The notes beneath the pieces are model-generated. The model made no database searches. It saw only the letters and a list, made by a program, of their open reading frames with translations, and was not told the origin of the DNA. The position numbers were made by a program, and so were the translations under genes. This document shows positions 24,218 through 33,113 of a stretch of 64,000 nt of DNA, piece after piece. This DNA comes from an uncultured Pseudomonas sp. (GTDB lineage Bacteria > Pseudomonadota > Gammaproteobacteria > Pseudomonadales > Pseudomonadaceae), in NCBI RefSeq assembly GCF_913777995.1, contig NZ_CAJYVE010000054.1, forward strand, positions 1 to 64,000. The letters run 5' to 3'. Positions within the stretch are counted from its first letter, which is position 1. Each line of letters opens with the position of its first letter.

Positions 24218-26284
24218 TCAACGCCTCGCGTGCGACGCGCGCCTTTCGAGCATCTGCGCCACCTGATGGGCCAACACGTCGAGGCTGAACGGCTTGGTCA
24301 GCAAGTGCATGTCAGGGCCGAGGAAGTCCTCGCGCTTGATCGCGCCCTCGGCATACCCGGTGAGGAACAATACCGGCAGCCTCGGGTACAGCTGCTGTAG
24401 CACCTCGGCCAGTTGCCGACCATTCATGCCGGGCAGGCCCACATCGCTGACCAGCAGGTCGAGGCTCGGAAGGTCGTCGAGCAGGCGCAGCGCCTCTTCG
24501 GCCTGACGTGCGACCACCACCTGGTAGCCAAGCTCTTGCAGCACTTCCTGATTGATCAGCCGCACCGAGTCGTCGTCTTCCACCAGCAGGATGGTCTGCC
24601 CGTTGCCCGGTATGGCGGCCGAAGCCATGACTTCGGCGTCCTCGGTCCTGGTCACGCATTGCGGCAGGCTGATGGTCACCGTCGTGCCCTCGCCCTCCTC
24701 GCTGGCGATGCCCAGATGCCCGCCACTCTGGGTGGCGAAGCCATACACCATCGACAGGCCCAGGCCGGTGCCCTGGCCGATGGGTTTGGTGGTGAAGAAC
24801 GGCTCCAGCACCTTGTCCAGCAGGCGACGGGGAATGCCGGCCCCGCTATCGCGCACGCTGATATCGACCATTTCCTGCCCACCCTTGCCAGGATGCAGGC
24901 CGGTGGCGATGGTCAGCACGCCGCCGTCGGGCATGGCGTCGCGGGCATTGATCACCAGGTTGAGTACGGCATTTTCCAGCTGATTGGCGTCGGCCCAGAT
25001 CCACGGATCCTCGCTGCACAGTTGCAGTTCTACACGCACCTGCTCGGTGAGCAGGCCTTCGAGCAACTGCTGGAACGCCAGGATCAGGGTATTGACCTGC
25101 ACCGGTCGGGAGTCCAGTGACTGGCGCCGAGAGAACGCCAGCAGACGCTGGGTCAGCGAGGCGGCACTCTGCGCCGAGCTGTACGCGGCATCCATGAAGC
25201 GTTCGACGCCGTCGAGCCGGCCTTTGCCCAGACGCAGGCGGATCAGCTCCAGGGCACTGATCACGCCGGTGAGCATGTTGTTGAAATCGTGCGCGATGCC
25301 GCCGGTCAGTTGCCCCACCGCCTCCATTTTCAGCGACTGGCGCAGTTGTTCTTCGGCCCGTGCGCGCTCGGCACTCTCGGCCTTGAGTTGCTGCAGGGCA
25401 CTGTCCAATGCCTGGGTACGCGCCTGCACCTGGGTTTCCAGCTCGTCGGCGAAGCGGCGCAGCGACAGTTCCGCCTGCTTTTCCTTGTTGATGTCGACGA
25501 TCACCGAGGCGGCGCCGATGATCTTGCCCTGCTCGCCGTACAGCGGCACGGCACTGACACGCATCCAGGACGGCATACCGTCTTCGAGGGTGTGACGAAA
25601 CTCGATGCCATTGACCGGCACACCGCGCAGCGCCTGGGCGCCGGGGAACATGTCGCGCGGCAAGGGACTGCCGTGGTCATCCAGCGCCACCCAGCGCAGC
25701 GCGTTTTCCGGCGAACGAGAGGGAATCAGGTCATCCGGCACGTAGCGCCGGTACAGCGGATTGCGGATCAGGCTCTGGCCGTGTTCGTCCATGAAGCACA
25801 CGCCGACCGGAATGTTTTCCAGCAGTGCTTGCAGGCGACCGCGCTCTTCGGCCAGTTCGGCCAGGCGGTCGCGCATATCGTACTGGCGGGCGCGGGCGTG
25901 CCAGCAGGCGGCGACCATGCTGAGCAAGGTGTTGAGGCTGAACGGGCGTTCCAGGACCACGACATGGCCGGCCTCTTCCGGCAACGCATGGTACGCCTGG
26001 TCGGCAGCGCCCAGCTTGCCAGGGGTCAGCAGCATGATGGGCACCTGCGACCATTCCGGCTGCGCGCGCAGCGCGGCGGCCAGGGTGCAAGGATCGTCAC
26101 GCAGCGTCTGTTGAGTCAGCAGCAGCAGGCCGGTGTCCATACCGACGCGGCGTGCCACCGCCTGCAGGTCGTCGTACAGCTCGACGCGGTAGAACGGCAG
26201 AAGCAGCGCGCGGAGTTCTTCGGCCTGCGCAGGGTCTGGCGTGCAGAGCAGCAAGACGGGAGCAGTTTCAGCGGTCAACGGCAA
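24218..26284 (-). CDS. Hybrid sensor histidine kinase with N- and C-terminal receiver-like domains
   Basis: About 688 aa, cytosolic. The start is uncertain: TTG 26284 or 26278 follow GGAG on the minus strand, and no ATG with a site fits. Order: degenerate receiver (VLLLCTPDPAQAEELRALL, no clear phospho-Asp), PAS/PAC (LLENIPVGVCFMDEHGQSL, EFRHTLEDGMPSWMRVSAVP), coiled coil, HisKA (GGIAHDFNNMLTGVISALEL), HATPase_c (DANQLENAVLNLVINARDAM, GTGLGLSMVYGFATQSGG) and a C-terminal receiver (ILLVEDDDSVRLINQEVL, LLVSDVGLPGMNG). No membrane segment, so it senses an internal cue. Target unknown; no response regulator gene is adjacent. It is divergent from the cobalamin riboswitch. Confidence 0.85.
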   Translation of the reverse strand: MPLTAETAPVLLLCTPDPAQAEELRALLLPFYRVELYDDLQAVARRVGMDTGLLLLTQQTLRDDPCTLAAALRAQPEWSQVPIMLLTPGKLGAADQAYHALPEEAGHVVVLERPFSLNTLLSMVAACWHARARQYDMRDRLAELAEERGRLQALLENIPVGVCFMDEHGQSLIRNPLYRRYVPDDLIPSRSPENALRWVALDDHGSPLPRDMFPGAQALRGVPVNGIEFRHTLEDGMPSWMRVSAVPLYGEQGKIIGAASVIVDINKEKQAELSLRRFADELETQVQARTQALDSALQQLKAESAERARAEEQLRQSLKMEAVGQLTGGIAHDFNNMLTGVISALELIRLRLGKGRLDGVERFMDAAYSSAQSAASLTQRLLAFSRRQSLDSRPVQVNTLILAFQQLLEGLLTEQVRVELQLCSEDPWIWADANQLENAVLNLVINARDAMPDGGVLTIATGLHPGKGGQEMVDISVRDSGAGIPRRLLDKVLEPFFTTKPIGQGTGLGLSMVYGFATQSGGHLGIASEEGEGTTVTISLPQCVTRTEDAEVMASAAIPGNGQTILLVEDDDSVRLINQEVLQELGYQVVVARQAEEALRLLDDLPSLDLLVSDVGLPGMNGRQLAEVLQQLYPRLPVLFLTGYAEGAIKREDFLGPDMHLLTKPFSLDVLAHQVAQMLERRASHARR

Positions 26285-26545
26285 AGGGCTCCATGAGCGA
26301 AGGCTTGGTCGAAAAGCGCCAAGGGGTCGAGGGCAGGCACGGCCAATGCCGGATCGGTCTCCCGCGACAGGATGGGGCCGAGGCGGACAGCCAAGCGGCG
26401 CGAGCATAGCCGGTAAGCGGGGAGTTTTGACACACAACGCCAGGCTTTTATCCGCCCCCCCGTATATTTTCGGACCACCTGTCTGAAATCCGGGACCGCT
26501 GTACGTGTATTCGCCTCGGCCGGACAGATCGTTTACCATCGCCGC

Positions 26546-26710
26546 CGTCGGTTTCCGAGAGGAACTAACAGGGAATTCGCAGGCCTGCGTACAGGCCAAA
26601 CCGAAACTGCCCCCGCAACTGTAGGCATCGAGCCGCTCCATACCGCCACTGGGCCACCCCGGGAAGGCCGGAAGCAGGCCATGACATGCCAGTCAGGAGA
26701 CCTGCCGACA
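26546..26710 (+). ncRNA. Cobalamin (AdoCbl) riboswitch
   Basis: The closing stem P1 is GTCGG (26547-26551) with CCGAC (26705-26709). Diagnostic blocks appear in order: ACCGAAACTGCCCCCGCAAC (about 26600-26619), the B12-box part CGCCACTGGG (26644-26653) and GTCAGGAGACCTGCC (26692-26706). Transcription is towards the ABC genes starting at 26860. B12 riboswitches repress uptake genes when cobalamin is plentiful. Confidence 0.93.
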
Positions 26711-26773
26711 CATTCGATCACTGACCGGCGGGGTGTCCGGGAAGGACATCCGCACCTGCGTTTCGGCAGGTCG

Positions 26774-26802
26774 GGTCGCACCTTGCCCGAGGGCATGCGA
26801 CC
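26774..26802 (+). promoter_or_regulatory. Hairpin in the riboswitch expression platform
   Basis: GGTCGCA (26774-26780) pairs with TGCGACC (26796-26802), and inside TTGCCC pairs with GGGCA. It lies between aptamer and start codon and may be the switched structure. No T-run follows, so control could be translational or Rho-dependent. Confidence 0.45.
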
Positions 26803-26859
26803 GGGGTGTGTTTCCTTCGGTGCGCCGCCCGCTACCACCACGCAAGGAGACCGCGCCGC

Positions 26860-27873
26860 ATGCCCACACCCCGCCTGTTGCTGCTCGCCGCCGCCCTGGG
26901 GTTCAGCGCCACGGCCGTGGCCGAGCCTACCCGCTACCCCCTGACCCTGGCAAACTGCGGCATGCCGCTGACCTTCACCCAGGCCCCGGGCCAGGTGGTG
27001 ACCATCGGCCAGGCCGGCACCGAGATGCTCTATGCGCTGGGGCTGGGCGAACGCCTGGCCGGCACCTCGCTGTGGTTCAACGATGTGGACCCGCGTTACC
27101 AGGCCGAGAACGACAAGGTCGAGCGCCTGGCAGACAACGCGCCGAGCTTCGAGGCGGTACTCGGCAAGCGGCCGGGCCTGGTACTGGTGCAACTGGAGTG
27201 GATGGTCGGCAAGCAAGGCGTGGTCGGCACCCGCGAGCAATTTCACGAACTGCACATCCCCACCTACCTGATGCCCTCCGACTGCGAAGGCAAGGACAAC
27301 CTGGTCGGCGCCGACGGCACCCGGCTGGAGGCCTTCCGCATCGACACGCTGTACCAGAGCGTCGAACAGCTGGCGCAGATTTTCGATGTCCAGGAGCGCG
27401 GTCAGGCACTGGTCGCGCAACTTCGACAGCGCCTCGCGGCGGCAGTCGCCCATGCGCAGCACAATCGTCAGCGCGACCTTTCGGCGGTGTTCTGGTACTC
27501 CAGCGCCGACCTCGACATCGACCCCTACGTGGCCGGTCGCAAGGGTATCCCGGATTTCATGCTGAACAGCCTGGGCATGCGCAACATCGTCGAATCCGAC
27601 GAGGAATGGCCAACCGTCGGCTGGGAACGCATCGCCAAGGCCAACCCCGACATCCTGGTGATCGCGCGCATGGACCGTCGACGCTTCCCGGCCGACGACT
27701 ACCGCAAGAAACTCGAATTCCTCAAGCGTGACCCGGTGACCCGCAACATGGACGCGGTGCGTCACGACCGCATCGTGGTCATCGACGCCGAAGCCATGCA
27801 GGCCGGCCTGCGCCTGTTCACCGGCCTCGAAGAACTGGCAGCCGCCGCCGACCGCATCACGGGTGCGCGCTGA
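26860..27873 (+). CDS. ABC transporter periplasmic binding protein (BtuF/FecB type)
   Basis: 337 aa from ATG 26860, with AAGGAGA nine bases upstream. A signal peptide (LLLLAAALGFSATAVA) is followed by two Rossmann lobes joined by a long helix, the class III binding-protein layout: QVVTIGQAGTEMLYALGLGERLAGTSL in lobe 1 and DLSAVFWYSSADLDIDPYVAGRKGIPDFML in lobe 2. The upstream cobalamin riboswitch makes cobalamin or a corrinoid/cobalt compound the best substrate guess. Sequence alone would also allow a metallophore. First of a three-gene operon with permease and ATPase. Confidence 0.87.
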   Translation: MPTPRLLLLAAALGFSATAVAEPTRYPLTLANCGMPLTFTQAPGQVVTIGQAGTEMLYALGLGERLAGTSLWFNDVDPRYQAENDKVERLADNAPSFEAVLGKRPGLVLVQLEWMVGKQGVVGTREQFHELHIPTYLMPSDCEGKDNLVGADGTRLEAFRIDTLYQSVEQLAQIFDVQERGQALVAQLRQRLAAAVAHAQHNRQRDLSAVFWYSSADLDIDPYVAGRKGIPDFMLNSLGMRNIVESDEEWPTVGWERIAKANPDILVIARMDRRRFPADDYRKKLEFLKRDPVTRNMDAVRHDRIVVIDAEAMQAGLRLFTGLEELAAAADRITGAR

Positions 27874-27875
27874 AC

Positions 27876-28892
27876 ATGCCACGCATCCTTGTGCACGGCC
27901 TGTGGGTGAGCGCCCTGCTGCTGGTGGCCATCATCGTCGGCGCCAGCATCGGTGAAACCCACATCAGCACGCAGGTGGTCGCGCAGATCCTGGCCAACAA
28001 ACTCTGGCAGGCCGGTTACCCCGTCGATCCCATCGACGCAGGCATCATCTGGAACTACCGGCTGACCCGTGCCATCGTCGCCGCCGCCTGTGGCGCCGGC
28101 CTGGCGCTGTCCGGGGTGGTGCTGCAATCGCTGCTGCGCAACCCGCTGGCCGAACCCTACCTGCTGGGCATTTCCGCCGGGGCTTCCACCGGCGCGGTAC
28201 TGGTGGCGCTGCTGGGTCTGGGCGCCGGGGCAATTTCCCTGTCGGCCGGAGCCTTCGTCGGCGCGGTGGCGGCCTTCGCCATGGTCAGCCTGCTGGCGCG
28301 CTCGTCGCAGCGTGCGAATGCCGCCAGCCACATCATTCTGGCGGGCATTGCCGGCTCGCAGCTGTTCAATGCCCTGACCTCGTTCCTGATTACCAAATCG
28401 GCCAGTTCCGAGCAGGCGCGCGGCATCATGTTCTGGCTGCTGGGCAATTTCAGTGGCGTGCGCTGGCACTCGGTGGCCCTGGCCGTACCCGTGGTGCTGG
28501 CCGGATTGTTGGTGTGCCTGTGGCATCGGCGCGCCCTGGATGCCTTCCTGTTCGGCAGCGACTCGGCGGCCTCGCTGGGCATCGCGGTACGGCGCGTGCA
28601 GGTATCGTTGATCGGCTGCACCGCACTGGTCACCGCCGTGCTGGTGTCGATCGTCGGCTCCATCGGCTTCGTCGGCCTGGTCATCCCGCACGCGGTGCGC
28701 CTGCTGGTGGGCGTACGGCACGCCAGGCTGCTGCCGCTCAGCGCCCTGTGCGGTGCGCTGTTCCTGATCGCCGCCGACGTGCTGTCGCGCACCCTCATCA
28801 AGGGCCAGACCGTGCCGGTGGGCGTCATCACCGCGCTGATCGGCGCGCCGGTGTTCGCGCTGATCCTGATCCGGGGGCAACGTCCACGATGA
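27876..28892 (+). CDS. ABC transporter permease (FecCD/BtuC family)
   Basis: 338 aa with about ten transmembrane helices. Family motifs include LTRAIVAAACGAGLALSGVVLQSLLRNPLAEPYLLGISAGA and GFVGLVIPHAVRLLVG, the coupling region that contacts the ATPase. It starts two bases after the binding-protein stop and its TGA overlaps the ATPase ATG. It forms the inner-membrane channel of the riboswitch-controlled importer. Confidence 0.92.
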   Translation: MPRILVHGLWVSALLLVAIIVGASIGETHISTQVVAQILANKLWQAGYPVDPIDAGIIWNYRLTRAIVAAACGAGLALSGVVLQSLLRNPLAEPYLLGISAGASTGAVLVALLGLGAGAISLSAGAFVGAVAAFAMVSLLARSSQRANAASHIILAGIAGSQLFNALTSFLITKSASSEQARGIMFWLLGNFSGVRWHSVALAVPVVLAGLLVCLWHRRALDAFLFGSDSAASLGIAVRRVQVSLIGCTALVTAVLVSIVGSIGFVGLVIPHAVRLLVGVRHARLLPLSALCGALFLIAADVLSRTLIKGQTVPVGVITALIGAPVFALILIRGQRPR

Positions 28893-29680
28893 ATGCCTTC
28901 AATCAGGCCCAAGGGACCACGGCACTGGCCTGTCGCGCACTGACCTGCATCATCAAGGGCCAGGCCCTGCTGCAGGACGTGAGCCTGGGAGTGATCCCGG
29001 GCGAAACCCTAGGCATCGTCGGCCCCAACGGTTCAGGCAAGTCGACGCTGCTCCGGCTGCTGGCCGGCCTGCAAGCGCCAGCCAGCGGCGAGCTGTGGCT
29101 CGACGGCCTGCCCCTGGCCAGCCTGAACCGCCGCGACGTTGCGCAACGGCTGGCGTTGGTGGAACAGCAGGCCGAGACCGCCGATGCGATCAGCGTGCGC
29201 GATGCCGTGGAATTGGGCCGCACGCCTTGGCTGTCGGCGCTGGCGCCCTGGAGCAGCGAGGACCAGCGCATCGTGCAGCAGGCCCTGGCCGATGTGGACC
29301 TGCTGCATCTGAGCGAGCGCCGCTGGCAGACGCTGTCCGGTGGCGAGCGCCAGCGCGCGCACATTGCCCGGGCGTTGGCCCAGCAGGCACGCATCCTGCT
29401 GCTGGACGAGCCCACCAATCATCTGGATATCCAGCACCAGTTGAACATCCTCGGACTGGTCAAGGCGTTGCCGGTCACCAGCGTCATCGCCCTGCATGAC
29501 CTCAACCAGGCTCTGCAGTGCGACCGCCTGGCGGTGTTGCATCAGGGCCGGCTGGTGGCCCTCGGCGCACCGGAGACGGTGCTGACACCCGAGCGTCTGC
29601 AGGCGGTGTTCGGTGTGCAGGCGCGCTGGCTGAGCGATCCGCTGGACGGCACCCGCTTTCTACGCCTGACACCGCTCTGA
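28889..29680 (+). CDS. ABC transporter ATPase (BtuD/FecE type)
   Basis: 263 aa from ATG 28889, overlapping the permease stop (ATGA). Walker A is GPNGSGKST, the signature LSGGERQR, Walker B ILLLDEPTNHLD, then the H-loop ALHDLN. It energises the importer. It completes the riboswitch-controlled operon and is convergent with the RraA-like gene 18 bases away, with no clear terminator in between. Confidence 0.93.
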   Translation: MNAFNQAQGTTALACRALTCIIKGQALLQDVSLGVIPGETLGIVGPNGSGKSTLLRLLAGLQAPASGELWLDGLPLASLNRRDVAQRLALVEQQAETADAISVRDAVELGRTPWLSALAPWSSEDQRIVQQALADVDLLHLSERRWQTLSGGERQRAHIARALAQQARILLLDEPTNHLDIQHQLNILGLVKALPVTSVIALHDLNQALQCDRLAVLHQGRLVALGAPETVLTPERLQAVFGVQARWLSDPLDGTRFLRLTPL

Positions 29681-29698
29681 CGAGGGCGTCGGTGGGCC

Positions 29699-30382
29699 TC
29701 AGTGCCCTTCTGGCAGCTGGCAGCCCTTCTTCTTCAGGCTGTCGATCACCCAGCTGCGGTCGTTGGTGCCCAGGGCGATCTGCTCCATCTGCTTCTGTTC
29801 GGCGCCGTGCTTGGCCGCCGCACGATCGTAGACCTCGGCGACCTGGTCGTAGGGCACGCACAGCAGGCCGTCTTCGTCGCCGATGACCAGGTCGCCGGCT
29901 TCGATGACCATGCCGTCGATGGCGATGGGTACGTTGATTTCACCCGGGCCGTCCTTGTACGGGCCGCGGTGGGAAATGCCGGCGGCGAACATCGGGAAAT
30001 CCCCGGCACCGATGGCGCCGGCATCACGGATCGCGCCATTGATGACGATACCGGCGACCCCCCGCTTGACCGCATAGGCCACCATCATTTCGCCGATCAG
30101 CGCATTGCTCAGGTCACCCCCGGCATCGACCACGATCACATCGCCCGGCTCGGCGATGTCCAGCGCGTAGTGCAGCATCAGGTTGTCGCCGGGGCGGGCC
30201 TTGACGGTCACCGCCGGTCCGGAGAGCACGCCCTTGGCATGCATCGGACGCAGGCGCGCACCGCCGGCGGTCATGCGATTCATCGAATCACTGACGTTGG
30301 CCACCGGCACTTCGCGGTAGCGCTCCACCCATTCGGCACTGACCTTGCGTACACGCTGCAGAACGCGGAATCCGATGCTCAT
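29699..30382 (-). CDS. RraA-like aldolase/oxaloacetate decarboxylase-family protein
   Basis: 227 aa. The RraA/HMG-aldolase fold shows in VANVSDSMNRM, GPAVTVKARPGDNLMLHYAL, GDVIVVDAGGD and GIVINGAIRDAGAI, where the conserved Arg-Asp pair binds substrate and metal in HMG/CHA aldolases. The family splits 4-hydroxy-4-methyl-2-oxoglutarate-type acids or decarboxylates oxaloacetate. Regulatory RraA proteins lack this metal-site pattern, so a catabolic enzyme is more likely. It is divergent from a hydroxyacid dehydrogenase and MFS carrier, suggesting a pathway for a branched or sugar acid. Confidence 0.83.
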   Translation of the reverse strand: MSIGFRVLQRVRKVSAEWVERYREVPVANVSDSMNRMTAGGARLRPMHAKGVLSGPAVTVKARPGDNLMLHYALDIAEPGDVIVVDAGGDLSNALIGEMMVAYAVKRGVAGIVINGAIRDAGAIGAGDFPMFAAGISHRGPYKDGPGEINVPIAIDGMVIEAGDLVIGDEDGLLCVPYDQVAEVYDRAAAKHGAEQKQMEQIALGTNDRSWVIDSLKKKGCQLPEGH

Positions 30383-30447
30383 GTGCTTTTCCTCTCTTGG
30401 TGTTGTAAGGGATGCCTCACCGACGGTGATGGCTTTTTTCAGAATGT

Positions 30448-30536
30448 CATTTCATTTTTAACCTTTCAATAGGTATACACGTTAGATAATCGAAAGGTAT
30501 CGGTGCATAAAATTGATTTATTGAAATGGTGTTTCA
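30448..30536. promoter_or_regulatory. Candidate IclR operator region with repeated TGAAATG half-sites
   Basis: CATTTCA (30448-30454) and TGAAA-TGGTG-TTTCA (30522-30536) lie in the A+T-rich space between the divergent aldolase and dehydrogenase genes. The regulator encoded at 33114-33803 is the natural candidate, but the link is positional only. Confidence 0.35.
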
Positions 30537-30608
30537 TTGTGATAGGGTATTTGCGTCAATGCGCCGCAGCCAGGCGCCCGTAGACACAAATAACAACAAG
30601 GTGCCCCC

Positions 30609-31583
30609 ATGACCCGTACCATTGTGCTCACCGGCCCGGCGTTGACCGCCGAAGCCATGAACCACGCCGCCGCCCATGGCGTGCGTGTGGTCCCCACCAC
30701 GCCTTACGCCGCCGACGAGCTGCTGCAGGTGATCCGCGCGGAACAGCCAGATGCGATCATCGTGCGCCAGGGCAAGCTGACTCAGGAAATGATCGACGCC
30801 TCCGCCAAGCTCTCGATCATCGCCAAGCACGGCGTCGGCTACGACAATATCGACCTGCAAGCCGCCGCCGCGCGCCGCATACCGGTCACCATCGCCCTGG
30901 GTGCCAACGCCCAGTCGGTCGCCGAGCACGCCTTCGCGCTGATGTTCAGCGTGGCGCGCCAGACCGCCCTGCTGGACGCACGTATGCGTGACGGCCACTG
31001 GGACAAGGCCACCGCCAATGGCGTGGAACTGTTCGGCAAGACCCTGGGGCTGGTGGGCATGGGTTCGATCGGTGCCATCCTCATGGACCTGGTGGCCCCC
31101 CTGCGCATGCAGGTGAAGGTCTATGACCCCTACCTGAAGCAACTGCCGGAACGTGAATACCTGCAACGCGAAGAGAACTTCGAGCGCTTGCTGGAAAGCT
31201 GCGACATCATCAGCCTGCATTGCCCGCTGACCGATGCCAACCGCCACCTGTTCAGCACCGCGCAGTTCCAGCGCATGCGCACAGGCAGCCTGCTGATCAA
31301 TACCGCGCGGGGCGAGCTGATCGACACCGAGGCACTGATCCAGGCACTGGGCGAGCGCCGCATCGGCGGCGCCGGTCTCGACACTTTCAGCCCAGAGCCA
31401 CTGCCAGCGGACAGCGGACTGTTCGGCCTGCCCAATGTGGTCCTGACACCGCATGTCGGTGCCAATACCCAGGAAGCGCGCGACCGGGTCGGCATGCTGG
31501 CACTGCAACAGATCATCGGCCTGTGGGACGGCCAGGCCCCAGACCCACGCTGTGTCGTCAATCGCCACCTGCTGGACAACTGA
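30609..31583 (+). CDS. D-isomer-specific 2-hydroxyacid dehydrogenase
   Basis: 324 aa. The Rossmann motif is LGLVGMGSIGAI. Catalytic residues appear in order: Arg in NTARGELID, Glu in the DTFSPEPLP region, and His in LTPHVGANT. This matches phosphoglycerate/hydroxypyruvate-type dehydrogenases. The length excludes serine-pathway SerA with an ACT domain. The enzyme interconverts a 2-hydroxy and a 2-oxo acid with NAD(P)H. With the neighbouring RraA-like aldolase and anion MFS it probably belongs to one sugar- or hydroxyacid route; the substrate is not known. Confidence 0.88.
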   Translation: MTRTIVLTGPALTAEAMNHAAAHGVRVVPTTPYAADELLQVIRAEQPDAIIVRQGKLTQEMIDASAKLSIIAKHGVGYDNIDLQAAAARRIPVTIALGANAQSVAEHAFALMFSVARQTALLDARMRDGHWDKATANGVELFGKTLGLVGMGSIGAILMDLVAPLRMQVKVYDPYLKQLPEREYLQREENFERLLESCDIISLHCPLTDANRHLFSTAQFQRMRTGSLLINTARGELIDTEALIQALGERRIGGAGLDTFSPEPLPADSGLFGLPNVVLTPHVGANTQEARDRVGMLALQQIIGLWDGQAPDPRCVVNRHLLDN

Positions 31584-31651
31584 TCCGTCTCGATGATGCG
31601 CCTCCACCGGGGCGCCTGTGCTACTCCAGAAAAACAACAACGGAGAGTCTC

Positions 31652-32980
31652 ATGACCTCAGTCACTCAACCGATCAGCGAACTCGAACGCTCGACCATGC
31701 GCCGCGTCACCTGGCGACTGCTGCCGTTCCTGATCATCTGCTACCTCATCGCGATCATCGACCGCGGCAACATCGGTATGGCCTCCCTGCAGATGAACCA
31801 GGACCTGGCGCTGTCGGCCAAGGTCTTCGGCTTTGCCAGCAGCCTGTTCTTCTTCGCCTACTTTCTGGTGGAAGTGCCCAGCAACCTGGCGCTACAGAAG
31901 TTTGGCGCACGCATCTGGATCGCCCGGATCATGATCACCTGGGGCCTGATCTCCGCCGGCACCGCCTTCGTACAAGGGCCCAATTCGCTGTACGTGATGC
32001 GCTTCCTGCTGGGCGCGGCCGAAGCCGGCTTCTTCCCCGGCGTGCTGCTGTACCTCACTTACTGGCTGCCTTCAGCCTACCGCGGACGCCTGGTGGCGCT
32101 GTTCATGGTGGCGATTCCGGCCGCCAACTTCGTCGGTTCGCCACTGTCCGGGCTGCTGCTGAGCCTCGATGGCTGGATGGGCATGCGCGGCTGGCACTGG
32201 CTGTTCATCCTCGAAGGCATCCCCGCCGTGCTGCTGGGCATCGCCTGCCTGTTCGTACTCACCGACCGCCCGGAACAGGCGCACTGGCTGAGCGACGAGC
32301 AGCGTGGCTGGCTGACCGGCCGCCTGGCCGAGGAAAGCAGCAGAAAAACCGCCATCGGCCACATCTCACTGTGGAAGCTGCTGCGCCACAAGGATATCTG
32401 GGTGATGGCGCTGATCTACTCCGGTGCGTCGGCAGCGGGTACCACGCTGAGCGTCTGGGGGCCACAACTGCTCAAGTCGTTTGGCCTGACCTCCATGCAG
32501 GTCGGCCTGGTCAACGCCATTCCCTACGGCCTGGCGTCGGTGCTGATGATCGTCTGGGGGCGCAACTCGGACCGTACTGGTGAACGCCGCTGGCACACCG
32601 CCTGTACCCTGCTGATGATCACCGCCGGCCTGATGATGACCCTGTTCACCAGCAACCTGGCCCTGACCGTGGTCATGCTCAGCCTGGTACTGATCGGTGC
32701 CTACTCGATGAAGGGGCCGTTCTGGGCCCTGGCCTCCGGCTGGCTGTCGTCGTCCACCGCCGCTGCCGGCCTGGCCGCCATCGGTGCGATGGCCAACCTG
32801 ATCGGTGGCGGGCTGATGGTCAACGTGTATGGCGCGATTCACGACGCCACCGGCAGCCACTCGCTGGCACTGATGCCACTGGCGGCACTGTGCGCCCTGG
32901 GTGGTTTCATGGTGGTGGTGATGGGCCGCAAGCGTCAGGCCGAAGCGGCCGCACAGGACAAACCGCTCAGCGCCAGCTGA
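31652..32980 (+). CDS. MFS transporter of the anion:cation symporter (ACS) family
   Basis: 442 aa from ATG 31652, with GGAGAG upstream. Twelve helices. LIAIIDRGNIGMASLQMNQDLALSAKVFG and RFLLGAAEAGFFPGVLLYLTYWLP are hallmark ACS-family (GudP/TtuB/phthalate-type) segments that import organic anions such as glucarate, tartrate or hydroxyacids. It follows the hydroxyacid dehydrogenase in the same direction and precedes a terminator at 32998. Confidence 0.9.
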   Translation: MTSVTQPISELERSTMRRVTWRLLPFLIICYLIAIIDRGNIGMASLQMNQDLALSAKVFGFASSLFFFAYFLVEVPSNLALQKFGARIWIARIMITWGLISAGTAFVQGPNSLYVMRFLLGAAEAGFFPGVLLYLTYWLPSAYRGRLVALFMVAIPAANFVGSPLSGLLLSLDGWMGMRGWHWLFILEGIPAVLLGIACLFVLTDRPEQAHWLSDEQRGWLTGRLAEESSRKTAIGHISLWKLLRHKDIWVMALIYSGASAAGTTLSVWGPQLLKSFGLTSMQVGLVNAIPYGLASVLMIVWGRNSDRTGERRWHTACTLLMITAGLMMTLFTSNLALTVVMLSLVLIGAYSMKGPFWALASGWLSSSTAAAGLAAIGAMANLIGGGLMVNVYGAIHDATGSHSLALMPLAALCALGGFMVVVMGRKRQAEAAAQDKPLSAS

Positions 32981-32997
32981 GACCATTGCCAACCAAG

Positions 32998-33022
32998 AGC
33001 CGCTCCTGCACAGGGAGCGGCT
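32998..33022. terminator. Terminator hairpin between MFS and IclR genes
   Basis: AGCCGCTCC (32998-33006) pairs with GGAGCGGCT (33014-33022) around a 7-nt loop. The stem is also the core of a REP, so the element may be a REP reused as terminator for the convergent genes. Confidence 0.6.
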
Positions 33023-33113
33023 TCAACCGTGCAAAATCCCACACCCATCCCCGGCTCAAGCCAGTCCCGTCCCTTCAGCCAAGCGCCCTCTTCCCCCGGG
33101 AATACTTCGCGGC

